Shown: positions 46,668 to 60,300, counted from the first letter of the stretch. The stretch is 64,000 nucleotides of DNA from Erythrocercus mccallii (GCA_013397435.1 VZRG01001525.1:1-64000), one strand, 5' to 3'. Program-made: numbers and translations. Notes: generated by a model from the sequence alone, not told the origin.

Positions 46668-47939
46668 TTGTCAAATGAAACACTGATAAGTGTTGTTTAA
46701 CTCTGGTGTACGTACCTTAATGTTGTCCTCTTCAGTTGTTTTTTAAAAAAATTATGGTGTCTCTTTAATACTCTGAAGTAGCCTTAAAAACATTTGATGA
46801 ACTGAAATAAGTAAAGCTTATGAATCCACCTGAAAATCCACCCTGAAAAAGAGGCAAGAAAAAGAATAAAATCGGCAGAAACTTTTTGGATAGGCTCCAA
46901 GCACTTTGATATGTCAAAAAATTGTTTACTCTGAAAGCTGTATAAGAGCTAAATTGTTATCTCTTGATAAAAACCAACTTTTTAGCTATCCACTGAGTCC
47001 ACTGAAGTCCACTTGAAGCTGGGGAGAGTAAGGTGTAGTTATACTCCTGCCGAGCCTGAGCATTTTCAGGTGGTGACAACTGAGCTGAATATTCACCTAG
47101 TAGCTACAGCTGTCCTAAATATTATTCCTGTGTATTGCAGTTGCAAAGCATGTGACATTGCAAGTGATGTATTTTTCTAACAAACACTTCTAGGCAAATG
47201 AATGTTGCATTCCTTTGTTTCTTTCTCCTGTATTGTGGCAGTGCTTTAGAAAAGCAATCTTCTGCATTGAATTTCAGACCTCTTTCAGCCTTGGCTTCTC
47301 TGTTCACTGTAACAAGCACTTGGTGCTTTTGATTAGAGGGCAGTACTTACCCTCCTTCAACAAAACCAAGCTTTCAAGTCTCAAAAAATTTTATTTGTGG
47401 CTTTATCTGTTCTTAATTTTATCACTGTTTGACCATGACCACAAATTCCAACTATGTTAGTTGTAAAAAATCCCCAAACCTTCAAACCTTGCAAATGAAA
47501 CTTTGCACAATTCTGTGACCTTAGCTTGTCATGGTTCATGGGTCTACTGCAAATATCTCATGGCAAAACAAATTTATACTTTAATTCAAATGAAAAGGAA
47601 GAAATGCTCTTCCTACAGAAAGCTTATTCAGAGCTTAGTACAGTTTTTAACTCTTTATGTACTACAGTATTAAACCCTTCATCACTACAGAGGAATTACA
47701 GTTTGTGTTTTCCTGGAATTAAAATCTGCATTTTTTTTCTCTCTAGAGTAAATTTATGTTGTTTTCAAGGGTCTGTCTGATATGTGTCATGAAGGCAATA
47801 TATTGATGTAGCATGCAAACAAGTACGTGTGCGTATGAGCTCTTGCTGCTTCCATGTTTTTAGCCTGAAAGAAAACAGCTGCAGCTGTCAGGTACAGGTG
47901 TGGAGAAATTGTCATGAAAACTCATCATGCATAGAGCCA

Positions 47940-48641
47940 GTGTGGCTGGAGAGTGCCCAGGCAGAAAAGGACCTGGGTGTACTGGTCGACAGCCGGCTGA
48001 AGGTGAGCCAGCAGTGTGCCCAGGTGGCCAAGAAGGCCAATGGCATCCTGGCCTGTATCAGGAACAGTGTGGCCAGCAGGAGCAGGGAGGTCATTCTTCC
48101 CTTGTACACGGCATTGGTGAGACCCCTCCTTGAGTGCTGTGTCCAGTTCTGGGCCCCTCAGTTTAAGAAGGACATTGAGATACTTGAGCGTGTCCAGAGG
48201 AGAGCAACAAGGTTGGTGAGAGGCTTGGAACACAAGCCCTATGAAGAACGACTAAGGGAGCTGGGGTTGTTTAGCCTGGAGAAAAGAAGACTCAGAGGTG
48301 ACCTTATCGCTCTCTACAACTTCCTGAAGGGTGGTTGTAGTCAGGTGGGGATTGGTCTCTTTCACCAGGCAACAACTGACAGAACAAGAGGACACAGTCT
48401 CAAGCTGCGTCAAGGGAAATATAAGTTGGATATTAGGAAGAAGTTTTTCACAGAGAGAGTAATAAAGTTTTGGAATGATCTGCCCGGGGAAGTGGTGGAA
48501 TCACCATCCCTGGATGTGTTTAAAAAAAGACTGGATGTGGCACTCAGTGCCATGGTTTAGTTGAGAAGTAGGGCATGGGTTGGACTCGATGATCTTGAAG
48601 GTCTCTTCCAACCTGATCATTCTGTGATTCTGTGATTCTGT
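47940..48641 (+). mobile_element. Young CR1 LINE, 5'-truncated, with open ORF2 C-terminus
   Basis: The insertion ends in the diagnostic octamer tail (ATTCTGTG at 48619-48626 and 48627-48634, then a partial unit). Upstream is an uninterrupted frame to TAG at 48558-48560. It encodes about 205 residues typical of the CR1 ORF2 reverse-transcriptase C-terminal region: EKDLGVLVDSRLKVSQQCAQ, LYTALVRPLLECCVQFWAP, LERVQRRATRLVRGLEHKPY, FFTERVIKFWNDLP and SLDVFKKRLDVALSAM. The lack of stops or frameshifts over more than 600 bp suggests a relatively recent insertion. The endonuclease and the catalytic RT core are missing, so it cannot be autonomous. It sits in sense orientation in SUFU intron 3. Confidence 0.95.
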
Positions 48642-48875
48642 AAAGATAATGATATGGCATGTCATGGTTATATTCTCCACAATGCACAAGCTGTAGTGGG
48701 GAATGAGCCAGAAGTATTAAGAGGATGTCCATGAATTAGAAGTTTGCAGGTTGGATGAGCTTGATGACATTTACCCCAGAAGATATCAGCATGAGCAGGC
48801 TGAGCCCCTGCTGGTTTAGGGGAGTCAGGTAGTATCACAGGAGACTGGAAAATCAGGAAATGCTGTTCTTCACAT

Positions 48876-48895
48876 CCCCCCCCCCCAAAAAAAAA
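48876..48895. repeat. C11A9 homopolymer pair
   Basis: Eleven C then nine A bases. It is mutable simple sequence in SUFU intron 3. Confidence 0.9.
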
Positions 48896-48999
48896 CCTGT
48901 ATCAAAACCAAAACAAACTCCCAAAATGGAAAAAAAAAAGATTTCTAATTGGTCAATCAGATTTCAGGTCTTAAGAAACTGCTAAGAGAAATAAACCAT

Positions 49000-49990
49000 C
49001 CAGAAAGCATCCGCATAATAATGGATGTTCCAGCATGGATTTATGAACAATAAATCAGAAGAAAGTAAGTTTACAGGTACCATAGGAAGCAATGAATGTT
49101 GGTTACCTTGATACTGCTGAGACTTTTTACATTGTCTCAACAAGTGTTTGAATGAGCTTAGGAAATTAGATCTTGTTAAAAGGTAAAGAAGAGGGCGGCA
49201 ATACTGGTTGGATATTTAGACTCAGTAATTGTCAATGTGTAGTCATCAACCACAAAAGATGGGTAGAGCTGAGAAGTACTGGTGTGCAGTAAGGGCAGGG
49301 AGGCACAACAGGTGCAAGGTCCTCTCCTGATACAAGAATAACCCAGTGCAATCAGTTAGGGGAAAGCAGCAGTTCTGAAAGGAGAAGAAAACTATTTGGA
49401 GTTACTAGTACCAATGAGCTATACCTAAAGCAATTCGCTCTTCATACTGAGAGAGAGAAGAGAAATTATTCTGATGTATAAATAGAAGTGTTCTGTGTAT
49501 TGCATGTGATTGGGTCCTACAGTGCAAGGGAGAGGAAGAACATCATATTTCATTTTGGGCAAAAAGCTTCAAGGCAGATGCATCCCAGTTGGAGGGAGAC
49601 TGGAGGAGAGCAGTAAGAATGATCCAGAGGTCCAGGAAATAAGATCTGTGAAGGAATGATCAAAAGAGTTACATTTGTTTAGTCTAGGGAGGAGAAAATG
49701 GAAGATGATGAGAACAGTCTGCAAATATGCAAAAGGTTGCTGTAAGGAATAAAGAAATAAATACATTTTTATGTGCTTACTGGGGATAGGAGACACAAAA
49801 AATCCTGTAATTTAACTACTAAAATTTCTGTAAAATAAGCTTAGGGTTTGTCATTAAGAGAACTTCCAAATGGCAAGTGCAGTGACACATTTGGATAGTG
49901 GCAGATTCCCTATTGCTGCATATCTTTGAGAACAAGTCAAGCTGTTCTTCATGGATACTCAAGCAGAGTTGATCCTTTCTTTAGGCAAGG
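49000..49990 (+). mobile_element. Ancient CR1-type LINE remnant
   Basis: A diverged sense copy. It includes CAGCATGGATTTATGAACAA, later AGTAAGAATGATCCAGAGG, ACATTTGTTTAGTCTAGGGA and TCTGCAAATATGCAAAAGG, in the order expected for the 3' half of old CR1 subfamilies. It is heavily mutated. Boundaries and internal continuity (49.1-49.55 kb) are uncertain. Confidence 0.65.
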
Positions 49991-50934
49991 GCAGAGTAGG
50001 AGCCTTCTTAGTCTCATTTATTATTATAAATATGTCTTGAATGACTAAGTATTCTTTTCAGGTCTTCTAAATGTATTTTTTTTATTCCATAAATACGTAA
50101 TTTATCTTTTCTCAGAGTCTCCTGATGACTAATGCACTGAAAGATATTTAAATGTGAGTTTGATGTCTCAGCTAATTGAAAAGTTGAATTTTAATATTTG
50201 ACCTTTGACTAGCCAGTAGTAGGAAGCTGTTTGCAACCTGGGTACTGCAAAACAGTAATAACAAAATGTGCAGGCAAAGAAAGTAAGGATGCAAGGTGCA
50301 ATTTTTCAGTGGCAATTTAATGTAGATTTCAGCTGAGTACTTCAGAAGCAACTTATATGAATTATTCCTGAGAAAACTTACTGTTTCCGAAAAGTGGATT
50401 GGACAGAACCAATTCCAGTAGGTACATGACAAGTTGCATGTGTTGACAACAACATGTCAAAGCAACAACCAAACTAACTATAGCTGGTTTGTGGGGTTTT
50501 TTTCCACAAACACCTCTGCACTGTCATGGTGAAGGATCCCCTTTTCAGAGAAAAATATATGAAATATATCGTTATTTCCATGAAACCTCTAGGAACTTAG
50601 TGTCTGTGAGCTTCTGTGCTCTGTCATGATTCAAGTCCATGGGCCAATTTCCCTAGCCCCTGGAAAGTCTCCCCTGGAAAGGAGGATGGTTCTGCTACAT
50701 GGAAGTGCCCAAGGCAGCACAGCTGGACAAGCCTCTGGCAGACAGGTTGAAAAGCAAGCCCAAAATGAGGTACCTGTAGCCTTCCTTAGTAATTTCTGAC
50801 ATGTCGTACTTTCTTCAGGTAGAAATTATTTTATGTCAGCTTATCTCTAGTTTAAAGAAGCACACACACACAATTCCTGCCATGTGTCCCAGTACATCAG
50901 TTCGGGGCCATTATGCCATCTCTATGCCGCAATT

Positions 50935-50958
50935 TCACCCTTGTTTAAACAAGGGTGA
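50935..50958. repeat. Perfect 24-bp palindrome
   Basis: The half-site TCACCCTTGTTT is followed immediately by its exact reverse complement, with no loop. The centre GTTTAAAC contains two head-to-head TTGTTTA forkhead-like half-sites. It lies in SUFU intron 3. Confidence 0.95.
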
Positions 50959-51546
50959 TTGTGGAAGTTGTAAAGGTTGCTGATGTAGATGCACTCTTCT
51001 TATTCAGCAGTATACACCTGAATCAAGTTAGTTTAGTCTGAGTCATGGAGATTCTTTGTGTTTGACAGGCACTATAACTCTTACACTGGAAGTGGGCCTC
51101 AGTGGGACTGGGGGATCTGATGGGGGTCACACACCTGCAGCCATTAGCCAGCAGATACCTTGACACCTGCTGTCCTAACATATCCACCAGGCCTAATTTT
51201 CACATCTTCTGGGGTCCAGAAAGCTTCAGTGTAGTAGCCTCAGTGACTCTTTGCTTGCCAACATGTTTTCAAACATTCTTGACACAGGCCAATTTTTGTG
51301 TGTAAAAAGGAAAAAAACCAAAACAAGCAACCAAACTGTAAAACTAAAACAAACTTCTTGCTTCCTTGAATACAAATGAAGCTTCTCTGGCTTGTTTTTA
51401 AAGCTGTTTATTTCTTCCCTGGAGGATGACTAAAGCCAAATAAAATCTGCCAGTAATTCATATACATTTTTCCCTGACTGTACCCTTATCTTTTTTTTCC
51501 AACCCCAGCCCAATTTATTATTCTCTTCTGGTTGCTATGGCTCTGT

Positions 51547-51561
51547 AATATATATATATAA
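51547..51561. repeat. (TA)n microsatellite
   Basis: A short AT-alternating run, about six TA units, followed by a T run. Confidence 0.9.
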
Positions 51562-54500
51562 TTTTTTTTCTATCATCTGTTTATAATATTGACCCATTTC
51601 CAGTGCAGAGCTGGCCCTGTCTCCTCTCTAGTATTCCAGGATTTTAGATTAAAATTGTATGGAGATTAACTGCGTTTTTTAGCTCTACAAAGAAGTATAA
51701 ATCAACATCAATTTCAATTCAACAGAACCTGTTTTGCAGTGAACTCTGCTGCATGAATGCTGAAATTGTAGCACAATAAATTGCTGTAGGTGAACAGGAC
51801 TCAACCAAGTGTGCAGGGGCTGCGTGCCTTTATTCTGCAAAGGGGTCTGGAAACATTAAGTCACTGGTTCCAATTTAACCCAAGTTTGTCATGGCCAAAA
51901 GCTCTCATCATCTGACAGTTATTCAGCGGTCCATGAGAAATTGGTTGGGTTTTAGCCTAATTCCTCTTAGATGTTTCCCATAAAACAAGCTGTTCTGTGA
52001 GTAGAACAGATCAAGCCTGGTCCTTTGCATTTTTGTGCATTGTCCTGCGCTGCTGCAATAAATCCTTTTCTCCTCATACTGCTGCCTTTGAGCTCACCTC
52101 CCCAGTACTTCCCATCCCTCCCCCCGTCTCCTAAGCCAGTCTTGCCACATCCCCTGGCTTCCAGCTGGGATGTACGTGCTCTGAGTGGTACCAAATGATG
52201 TGCTGGCTGATAAACCAGTTGCTGGTGTGCAGAGTGGTTGGCTGACGAGCATCACAGGCAGCTGTCAAGCTTGTGCCTTGGTCCCTAACCTCTAGCTGGC
52301 TTCCTCTGGAGCTGGATGGCAGTGCTGAAGATGTTGGCAGTGGAATTACCAGATGTTACTCTTGTAAATTGTCTTGAAAAGAATTGCAGCAAAGTACTGG
52401 CTGTTGATAGACCTGGCCCTTTTTATTCTTCATTGTAGATCTGGGCTTACGTGGCTAAATTAATGCAGGTCCACTCTACAGGCTTGCAAAACTTAATATT
52501 ATTTGTCAGTCTGTATAATTGTAGATTTTGGGACCTCCAGAGTCTGATGCTCTTATCCTCACTTGTGAGGCAGGGATACACCCAGCTCTCTTGTGGGTGG
52601 TTGCTGAGGCACAGGCTTGACAGTCCTTGGACAGCAGCTTTGCAGTGGCCTTGGCCATGGCTGAGGTTTCCCTGGCTGTGAACTAGCACGCAGCTGGTGG
52701 CCTGTCCTTCCTCTCTGTGAGTTCTCTATTGATCAGAGTGGTTTCAGGTGTGGGTGATAAACGGAGAGGGCATAGAGCAGGGACACAGCTGTGAATGCCA
52801 CCACGTGTGTGGTGTGCCTGTTCCTCCTGGCAGCAGAAATGGAGTTGCATGGCCTTAGATTTTGTGTGATTACATTGACTTCACTTCTCTTCCTGTTTCC
52901 AGCAGGAGAGGTGTCGCCCCTTTGCAATACTAGAGGCAGCCCAGTGCCAGGCTCAGTCCTGCCCTTTGCCTTGGAGCACTGTCACTTCATCAGCCACTGA
53001 TGGGATAAGCTGGCCATTATTTTTGCTGATTGTTATGGTTTTACTGAGTAGCATCTTTCTGGCCTTTGTTTGTAACTTGCTGGGACCTTGGGCAACACCA
53101 GAGAATCTGTTCCCCACATATTTAATTAAACTGCAGTATAGAAAAGCCCCTGCAGCTCTTTGACCAGGTTTGAAAAGTGCAGGATGATTTCCCAGGAACA
53201 TGAGAGGAGGAGACCAGCACCACTGCTGCGAGACATTGCCTTTTGCTTCATTAGCATGGGTGCTGTGAAGCAGGGCTGGGCCTGAGGCTCCTCCCAGTCA
53301 GAAGTGCAGCAGTATGAAAGCACGACTGGAAACCCAGGAGTTTCCAAGGACACCTGTACTCTCATTTTACTTGGAGGATGAAAAGTCTGTCTCATGTTGT
53401 CATTAAGCTAGTTATATAAAATAAAGTATTTTTTTCTCTACCTCTCTAATCTCCCACAGTTTGGGGTTTTTTCCTCTCTTGCAATTTGCCTGGATTCATG
53501 GTTATTTCCTGTGACTTGCTGTGGAAGCCACTGTTGTCTTTATAACTTCTAATTCTTGGCTGGGAACAGGTCTCTGACCTTCTCCGGCCCCAAAGGATAG
53601 GTTCACACTAAGGCATGGAGATACTTTGCCAGGAGCAAAGGCACAGAAAGCCTTTGTTACTTATAAAAGACTTTGTTGAAATAGAAGGAAAGCTGTCTTC
53701 CCCTAGACTGCTTTACCGATTACTTGTATTTCCAGGCATAAGTGAGGGATCTCAGTGCTGCCTGAAAGAGAAGGCTTGTTTGTAGCTGCTACTGCAATTT
53801 AGATAAAGTAGGTTTAGGCCCAGTTTGAGTTGGCAAGATTTCAACTGATGCTGTCCCTTTTAATTCTGTCAACTCATGTCCTGTTCCTGCCTGGGAACTG
53901 AACTTGGCTTGTTGTTTTTCAGCTGTTCAGTACAGTTCATTCAGATGGCTTATTTAAAAAAAGAAAAAGGAAAAAAAATAGAGGGTGGGAAATTTGTCTT
54001 CTCTCTGTGTTTTACATCAGTCCATGTGCCCTGATGCTTCTCCCAGAGGGTTAGGGATGGACAGAGCACCAAGACCTGTAACTTTGATACATGGTTATAC
54101 TTAGAAATGCACAAAATATTTTAGCCTTCATATTGCAGGTGGGCTGCTCCTGGGAGAGGGAGGGAAGAATCTGGCACAGAGACCTGGAGGAAGCTGTGTG
54201 ACGCATCTCTCTGCAGGGCTGCTGCAGCAGCCCAAGTGGCAGAGGGACAGCCAGCAGGCCCCATGCCCAGGGACGCCTGGATGCTGGCCCCTAGCAGGTG
54301 TTTATCCAGAGTGGCTGCAGTTCAAGATCAGGACTGATCTGGCTGATGTTTTCTGCCCAAAGTGGAGGGGTGCCGAGCTGCAGGAAGCCTTTCCTTCCAT
54401 CCTACCCAGAGCCTCCCCACTGCAGGAGAGTGAGGAGGAGCCCACATGTTAGACACCAGCAAGCTCTGTGAGGAAGAATATCTCTTAACCCTGGGAGAAA

Positions 54501-57321
54501 GGAGGCAGGGGAAAAGCTGCACATGATCAGCCCGGCCTTGGATAAAGGCTCGTCTCCTCTACTGAAGGAGGAATGCAGGACAAAGGAAACAGCACAGGGA
54601 AGGCAGAAAACTCCCCCTCCTGCTGGTGTGAGGTCCTTTGGCCTCTCATATATGAGGTCTTTGTCCCACCCAGCCTTTCCTGGGAAACGGAAGCAGCCGC
54701 TTTAGCAGTTAAAAGCTTCTGCAGAGAACAGTATTGCCTCCTCCTATGGAGGAGCTGAAAGCAACAACACGGAGGGATTGTTCTGCAGTTGCAAGAGCAT
54801 CCTCTCTCACTGCCTGTGTGCAATTGTTTGGGATGCACAGAGGAGAGTTTGAAGGTTACACATACGGAGTAGTCTTCTGAAGAGGACTGTGTTTTCCCTT
54901 GACAGCTGCCAAGACCTTGTGAGATGAAACTGCAGAGTAGAGTAACTGCGGATGAACTGCAGAGCTGGAAGTTGGGTTCACTGTTACATATCCACCTTCT
55001 TACACATTCTATTGAAGATCTGTGCAGCAAGTGGTGCTCAAACTGTGCTTTCTGACTAACCCACTCTGCCTGTGAGAATGGCAGTGTGCAGAGCTCATTA
55101 CAGACCATCTTCTGACAGTCTCAGAGCCAAAGATCCTTTGCAGCAGCCTGCTCAGCCAGGAGGCAGCAAATGGGCACAGCAGGGGAAGTGTTTTGTTCTT
55201 GGTGGGAAAGAGAAACTGGGAGAGTATATTCAGAGGTTGTGGGCAGCCCAGAACCTGAGGGAAGTGGGCTCTTGTGCTTTTTGATTTAAAATTAGGGGCT
55301 TAAAGGAGTCTTCTCAGAACACTTGGGATGATGTTTCAAAAGATGCTCCATAAACAGGCTGTTCATTTTGCATTTGAACCATAAATACAACTCTTGGAAT
55401 AAGTGCGTTTCTCTTGCAGTAGTGTAATGGGTTGGTAGAGCTCAATGCGAAACTATTTTATGCAAGTGTGTGTGAATGCAGAGTTTTTCTGTTTCCTGCC
55501 TTTGGCCTCCCACTTTGCCAAAGTAAAACAAAAGTTCGGCCTGTGCAAGCTTTAAATTCCTGAAAAGTTAAGGGAAAATAATCAACCACTGAGAAAAATG
55601 ACACAGTGCTGTCTTGAAGACCTCTGCCCTCTTGTCCATTACAAGGCCCAGAAAAAAAGCCTGAGTAATTAGAACCTTTTTCTGAAAGGGTTATGACGTG
55701 ATAACTCTGTGGATGTTTTCTCACAGACCATCTCCCCTTTCTTACGTTTCTTAAATAATTTTGCTAAAAGAGATATTCTGGTGAAATCTAACAGTCTCCC
55801 TGTCAGATGTCTATGCTGTGAAGGCTATTAAAAGAAACTGCTTGCATGTTCTTTGGGCTCTTCAGAGGCAGATAGTGCCTTTACTTCCTCTTCAAGCTCT
55901 TTGAAAGCTCTTCAACAGAAATGTCTCATAGATGCATATCTAGGGGAAGAGCACAAGTGACTATACACGCTTATGGTGCTCATGGGTCCATCTAAGTATC
56001 CACCCTTCTCAGTGGCCTGCACATATGCAAGTATGTAGGAGGTCCAACAACAAGGAAGAAAGTTTTTCTCACCTGCTGCAGTTCTATTCCATCACCGAGG
56101 ACATTTAAAGGTTGCCAAGTGCTGTGGGTGCCAGTCTTTGTACCTGGTACCAGTTGCACCTGGCTGGGAAACATTCAGGTAACTGTAAAACATTCTGGCT
56201 TTCCTGTGCCAGAACACAGGATAAGGTTTTTAAATGACAGGCAAATATCTTTTCAGACTGGTCATGTGGGAGCACGTGATCTGTAAATATACTGTCATTA
56301 AATACCTGTTTTGAGCTGAGTCCTTAGCTGACAGGAGATCCTGCTGTGTAATAGCCTTTCTGGCTTCTGAGCCTCCACCCCATACCTGAGGCTATTCACT
56401 TTTTGCAACTGTTGAAGATGTAACTACCACTCTTTAAAGGGGTGCTGCGAAATGCATTTCTTTCAGGTGAAGGGTGCAGAAAGCTGGTAGCAGTGCAACT
56501 GGGCAGAGGTGGAAGGGTCTCTTGCCTGACCTGCAGCTCACACTTCAGCTAGCACATCACTCCCTTGTGGTTGCTGGAACAGGAGGATGGAGAAAATAAA
56601 AGGGAAGGCTTGGGGGAGGTGAAAGCATCCCAACCCTGCAGCACCCTAGGGCGATGGGTCTGAGTGATGGGATGTAGGAGAGCAGCATACTTCTGTGAGA
56701 CTGAGAAGGAGCAACTCACATCTGTGTTCATTTTCCTTTTCTGCTGTACTCAACAATGCCAGCTAAATCCTTTCATGCTGCCATGCCTTCTTCCAGCTTC
56801 CCCTTTCTGGAGGAGGGAGCCATGCAGGTAAATCTGTAGATATGTGAGAACTGTGTTGTTGCAAAAGCAAGGCTAGAGATGCAACCTGCCCTGGACAGTG
56901 CTTATACAAAGGGGACACCAAACACGATGAATGTGCCAGCTTCTGGTTCTGCTGATTGCAAGAGCTGCAGAAGCCTGAGGGGAACAGAGACAAGGAGCTG
57001 AATAAAGTTGAGCAGAGAGTGTGTGAGCAGGTGGCTGGTGGAGTAGGCTGTACAGAGTCAGTGAGAGGACAGGGGGCCCTCCACTTGCAGAGGGTGGGAG
57101 TGTGCCCTGGGCACTGGAGTCACTTGCTGGGAGCCTGTGTGAGAAATTCCCAGAGTTTGCAGTAATGGAAATTGTATACACGTGTAGCATGGGGCAGGGA
57201 GAAAAGGAGCAAGCCAGATATGCAGATCTGTAAGGGATGGAAAGAAATGTCTTGGAAAACAGAGGGGGTAAAGGAGGCTCAGAACCAAATTGGTCATTGT
57301 ACAGTAGCATTTAAATTCTTC

Positions 57322-57340
57322 TTTTTTTTTTTTTTTTTTT
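57322..57340. repeat. Poly-T(19)
   Basis: Nineteen consecutive T bases in SUFU intron 3. No adjacent retrocopy was recognised on the strand for which this would be a poly(A) tail. Confidence 0.95.
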
Positions 57341-60300
57341 GCTATAATACTACACTCTGCAATGTTGCAGAAGGCACCTGGGTGCCTAGGATCTGCTTTG
57401 TGATAAGAAAAGCGGTATTTGCCATTCCATCAGTAGAAGCTGCAGTACAGTGAGATACTTTTTCTATCATCCCACTGCCAATATTGGTGACAACTCTAAC
57501 TAAGCACAACACAGATAATTGAGGAATCACCTTGCCCTGCTGGTGATGTACCCTGGGAAAGTGTGAGAGGCTCTTCATTGGGCTTTCAGTTCAAAGAATT
57601 AAATGATCAAGTAAGTTTATATGTGTTAGCTTAAATTAGTTGGGCTCTTTCTGAGAGGGTTGTTAATTTTCCAGACTTAACATCTTGGACCTGTGCAGTA
57701 ATCAATTTTCTATTTTCAACCTGCAGAGCAATTTTTTAAGAATAATCTGCATCACACTTCTCTGCTTTCTGAAACTGTCTTCAAACCACAGAGGTCAAGT
57801 AGTTCTTACAGTACTGATAATCTGTTTTTTTCCCTGCCTTTTTTTTTAAAAGAACCTTTTCCCTAGGCCCCTTGTTTCTAAAAGCCCATTTTGAATCCCT
57901 GCAGTGGAGCTATTGTTTAATTGTATTCCTGGGATTTAATTCTTCCTAAGGGATCTTCTCTATGCTGCATGTCTGCAGCAGGCAGCAGCACTGTGTGAGT
58001 TTGCACCTCTTTGGAGTGCCAGGGCTGGGGCAGTTCCTCTTTCCAAGGCAGGAGATAAGGGGCAGCAAAATTGAACTGAAAAAGAAAAACAGGGAGGAAA
58101 AGCATTTTTTAAACATAGTGCAAATATCTTACAGCTTGGATCCTGCTAGTTCCTTGTATATTCTTAAAATATGTTCATCTTGACTTGAAAACAAAATGAT
58201 AAACTAACTGCCAATGGGCCCCACAGATTATATCCCAATTGTTTTTTCCCTTTACCAATCCACGTGTGCCATTCTTTGTACGTTAGGAAACTAAGCTTGA
58301 GACTGAATTTAGCTTTAATTATCCTCGTTCAATGTGGCTGGTAAATGAGTCTGAATAGAGTCCTTTTTTATACTCTGTTTTTTTAAAAATATATAATCAT
58401 CCATCCAATATATAATCAATTCATCCATATAATGAGTTGCAATAACAATATTACTTTAAGATACTTAGGCACAACTTTCATCTTTAGCTTTTGTATCGGT
58501 TTTTTATAGCTAACATCTTTGCATGCATGCTTGTATTTATTATTGAGCTAGTTAGAAATGTATTAAGGCGGTCTGGTGAAACATATAGCTAGTACATTTC
58601 AGCACTGGACTCTCTGTTTGCCCTTAGTTTCTCTCAATTAATTCTAGCTGTTTAGTCTGCAAAATGGTACTGAAAAACAGCATCAAATCTTACTTGTGAC
58701 AGATTGCCAGATTACTTTTTTTTAACAAAGCTAGACTGAATATTAAAAATGTGTTGGAGAAAATGCATTTATGTAATAAATTATACAGACCATGTATGGG
58801 GTAATGGCAATGCAATAAATAACGTTGTTTCTGTAAGTATTAGATAAGCTGCATTCAATTTAAATGTCTGGCTGCATCACTGTCATGCTGGTCAGGAACT
58901 CACTGGGGGCCTTTTTAACATTCCTGCACCCATAAGTCATGAAGTTAAACTCCTTCTTTGCCCTCAAATACACAGTTTCTCTGAGTTATGCAGGCTGACG
59001 TCTGTGACTCTCTGCCTGCATTTTAGCTGAGCTCTCTGAGTCAGAATGCAGGTTTGTAGCCCTTAGAGCAGCCGGTTTTCACACTGCTGAGCACTGCAGA
59101 TAATGTAGGTCTGGCTCGTGTGAGGGATGTAGTCATCTTGTTTGTGTGCCAGCATCCCCAGTGCTGATGCAAGTTTACTGGGAGTTTTTTTGTTGTTGGA
59201 TTTTTCTTTTATTTTTAGACCAAGGTAGCAGAGAATTGCCTAGCATTGTACTAGCATAGCTAAGCAACATCACTGCTCAAGGGGTTGATCCAGGTAGCCC
59301 TGCTTTTGCAGGGGACAAGCAGGACTGTTTCTTTCAGCATCATCTTGCACATATCCCCAAATAAAGTGACCATGTAATGATGACCTGGCTTTCCCCAGAA
59401 ATAGGAGGAACAGAACCATACTCTTGAAAGATATGAGTCTAAAGTGGCTGTTTTCCAACACCAAGCACAGTTAGTAGTTAGTGTACTTAGGGCTTCCCCC
59501 ACTCTGCTGTATCAGCTTCTAACCTGTAACACACTGTCCAGGTGGGTTTATTTGCGTGATTACTCAGCACAGTTTAACCCCTCTTGCCGATTTTAGCTGG
59601 CATTTGGAAGGAGGAGGTGTCTTAGAAGAGGTACAAAGGAATGGTCAGGTTGCAAATCTGTTCTTCTAATTTTAAAATTTATCTCAAGAATTATGTGGCA
59701 GGACCATGTCAGAAGGGGCAAATTTCTGACCTCTGGATGAACTCTGGGTGGTGCAATTTGAACTGCCTTGGAGCCAGACAGGCTGGGGGACAGGAGCCTG
59801 CATGGACAGGAGAAAGTTGCCTTGCTGTCTTCTTGCTGGTGGAACAGCATCAGCTGTTTTCCTCCTTAAGTTGCCAATGCCCATACAAAAGAAGATAGCA
59901 GACTCCCAGATGCCCAAAGAGTGTTCACCATCTGCTCTGGGTGCAGGGTAGCCAGCTCACTGGAGATGTTCCTTGACTCACTTTCAGCCTGGGGCTCCTA
60001 GGATGGAGTTCTCTCTTAGTTCCTGGTACTCCTCTAAGTTTGCTGTCCTTTTCAATTTACTCCCTGTGGCAATTAAGGGAGTAAGGACTCCTAGCAGGAT
60101 CCCATATATAGAAAGCTGGGAGGTTTAAAAAAGAAATTGAAAATACAGTCGGAAGTAATCTGTGTTTCTCTCTAGAGCTAGGTAACACCACTTAAGTGTA
60201 GATTGTTACATGCATTATACTGTTTATAAAACATCCTGATGCCAAGAATATGACTTGGTTTTATTTTTTTAGGCATCAGCTATATTTAGTCAAATTAAAG

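Noticed and set aside
57322..57340. Poly-T as the tail of a minus-strand retrocopy
   Set aside because: No recognisable coding remnant lies on the appropriate side and no target-site duplication was noticed.
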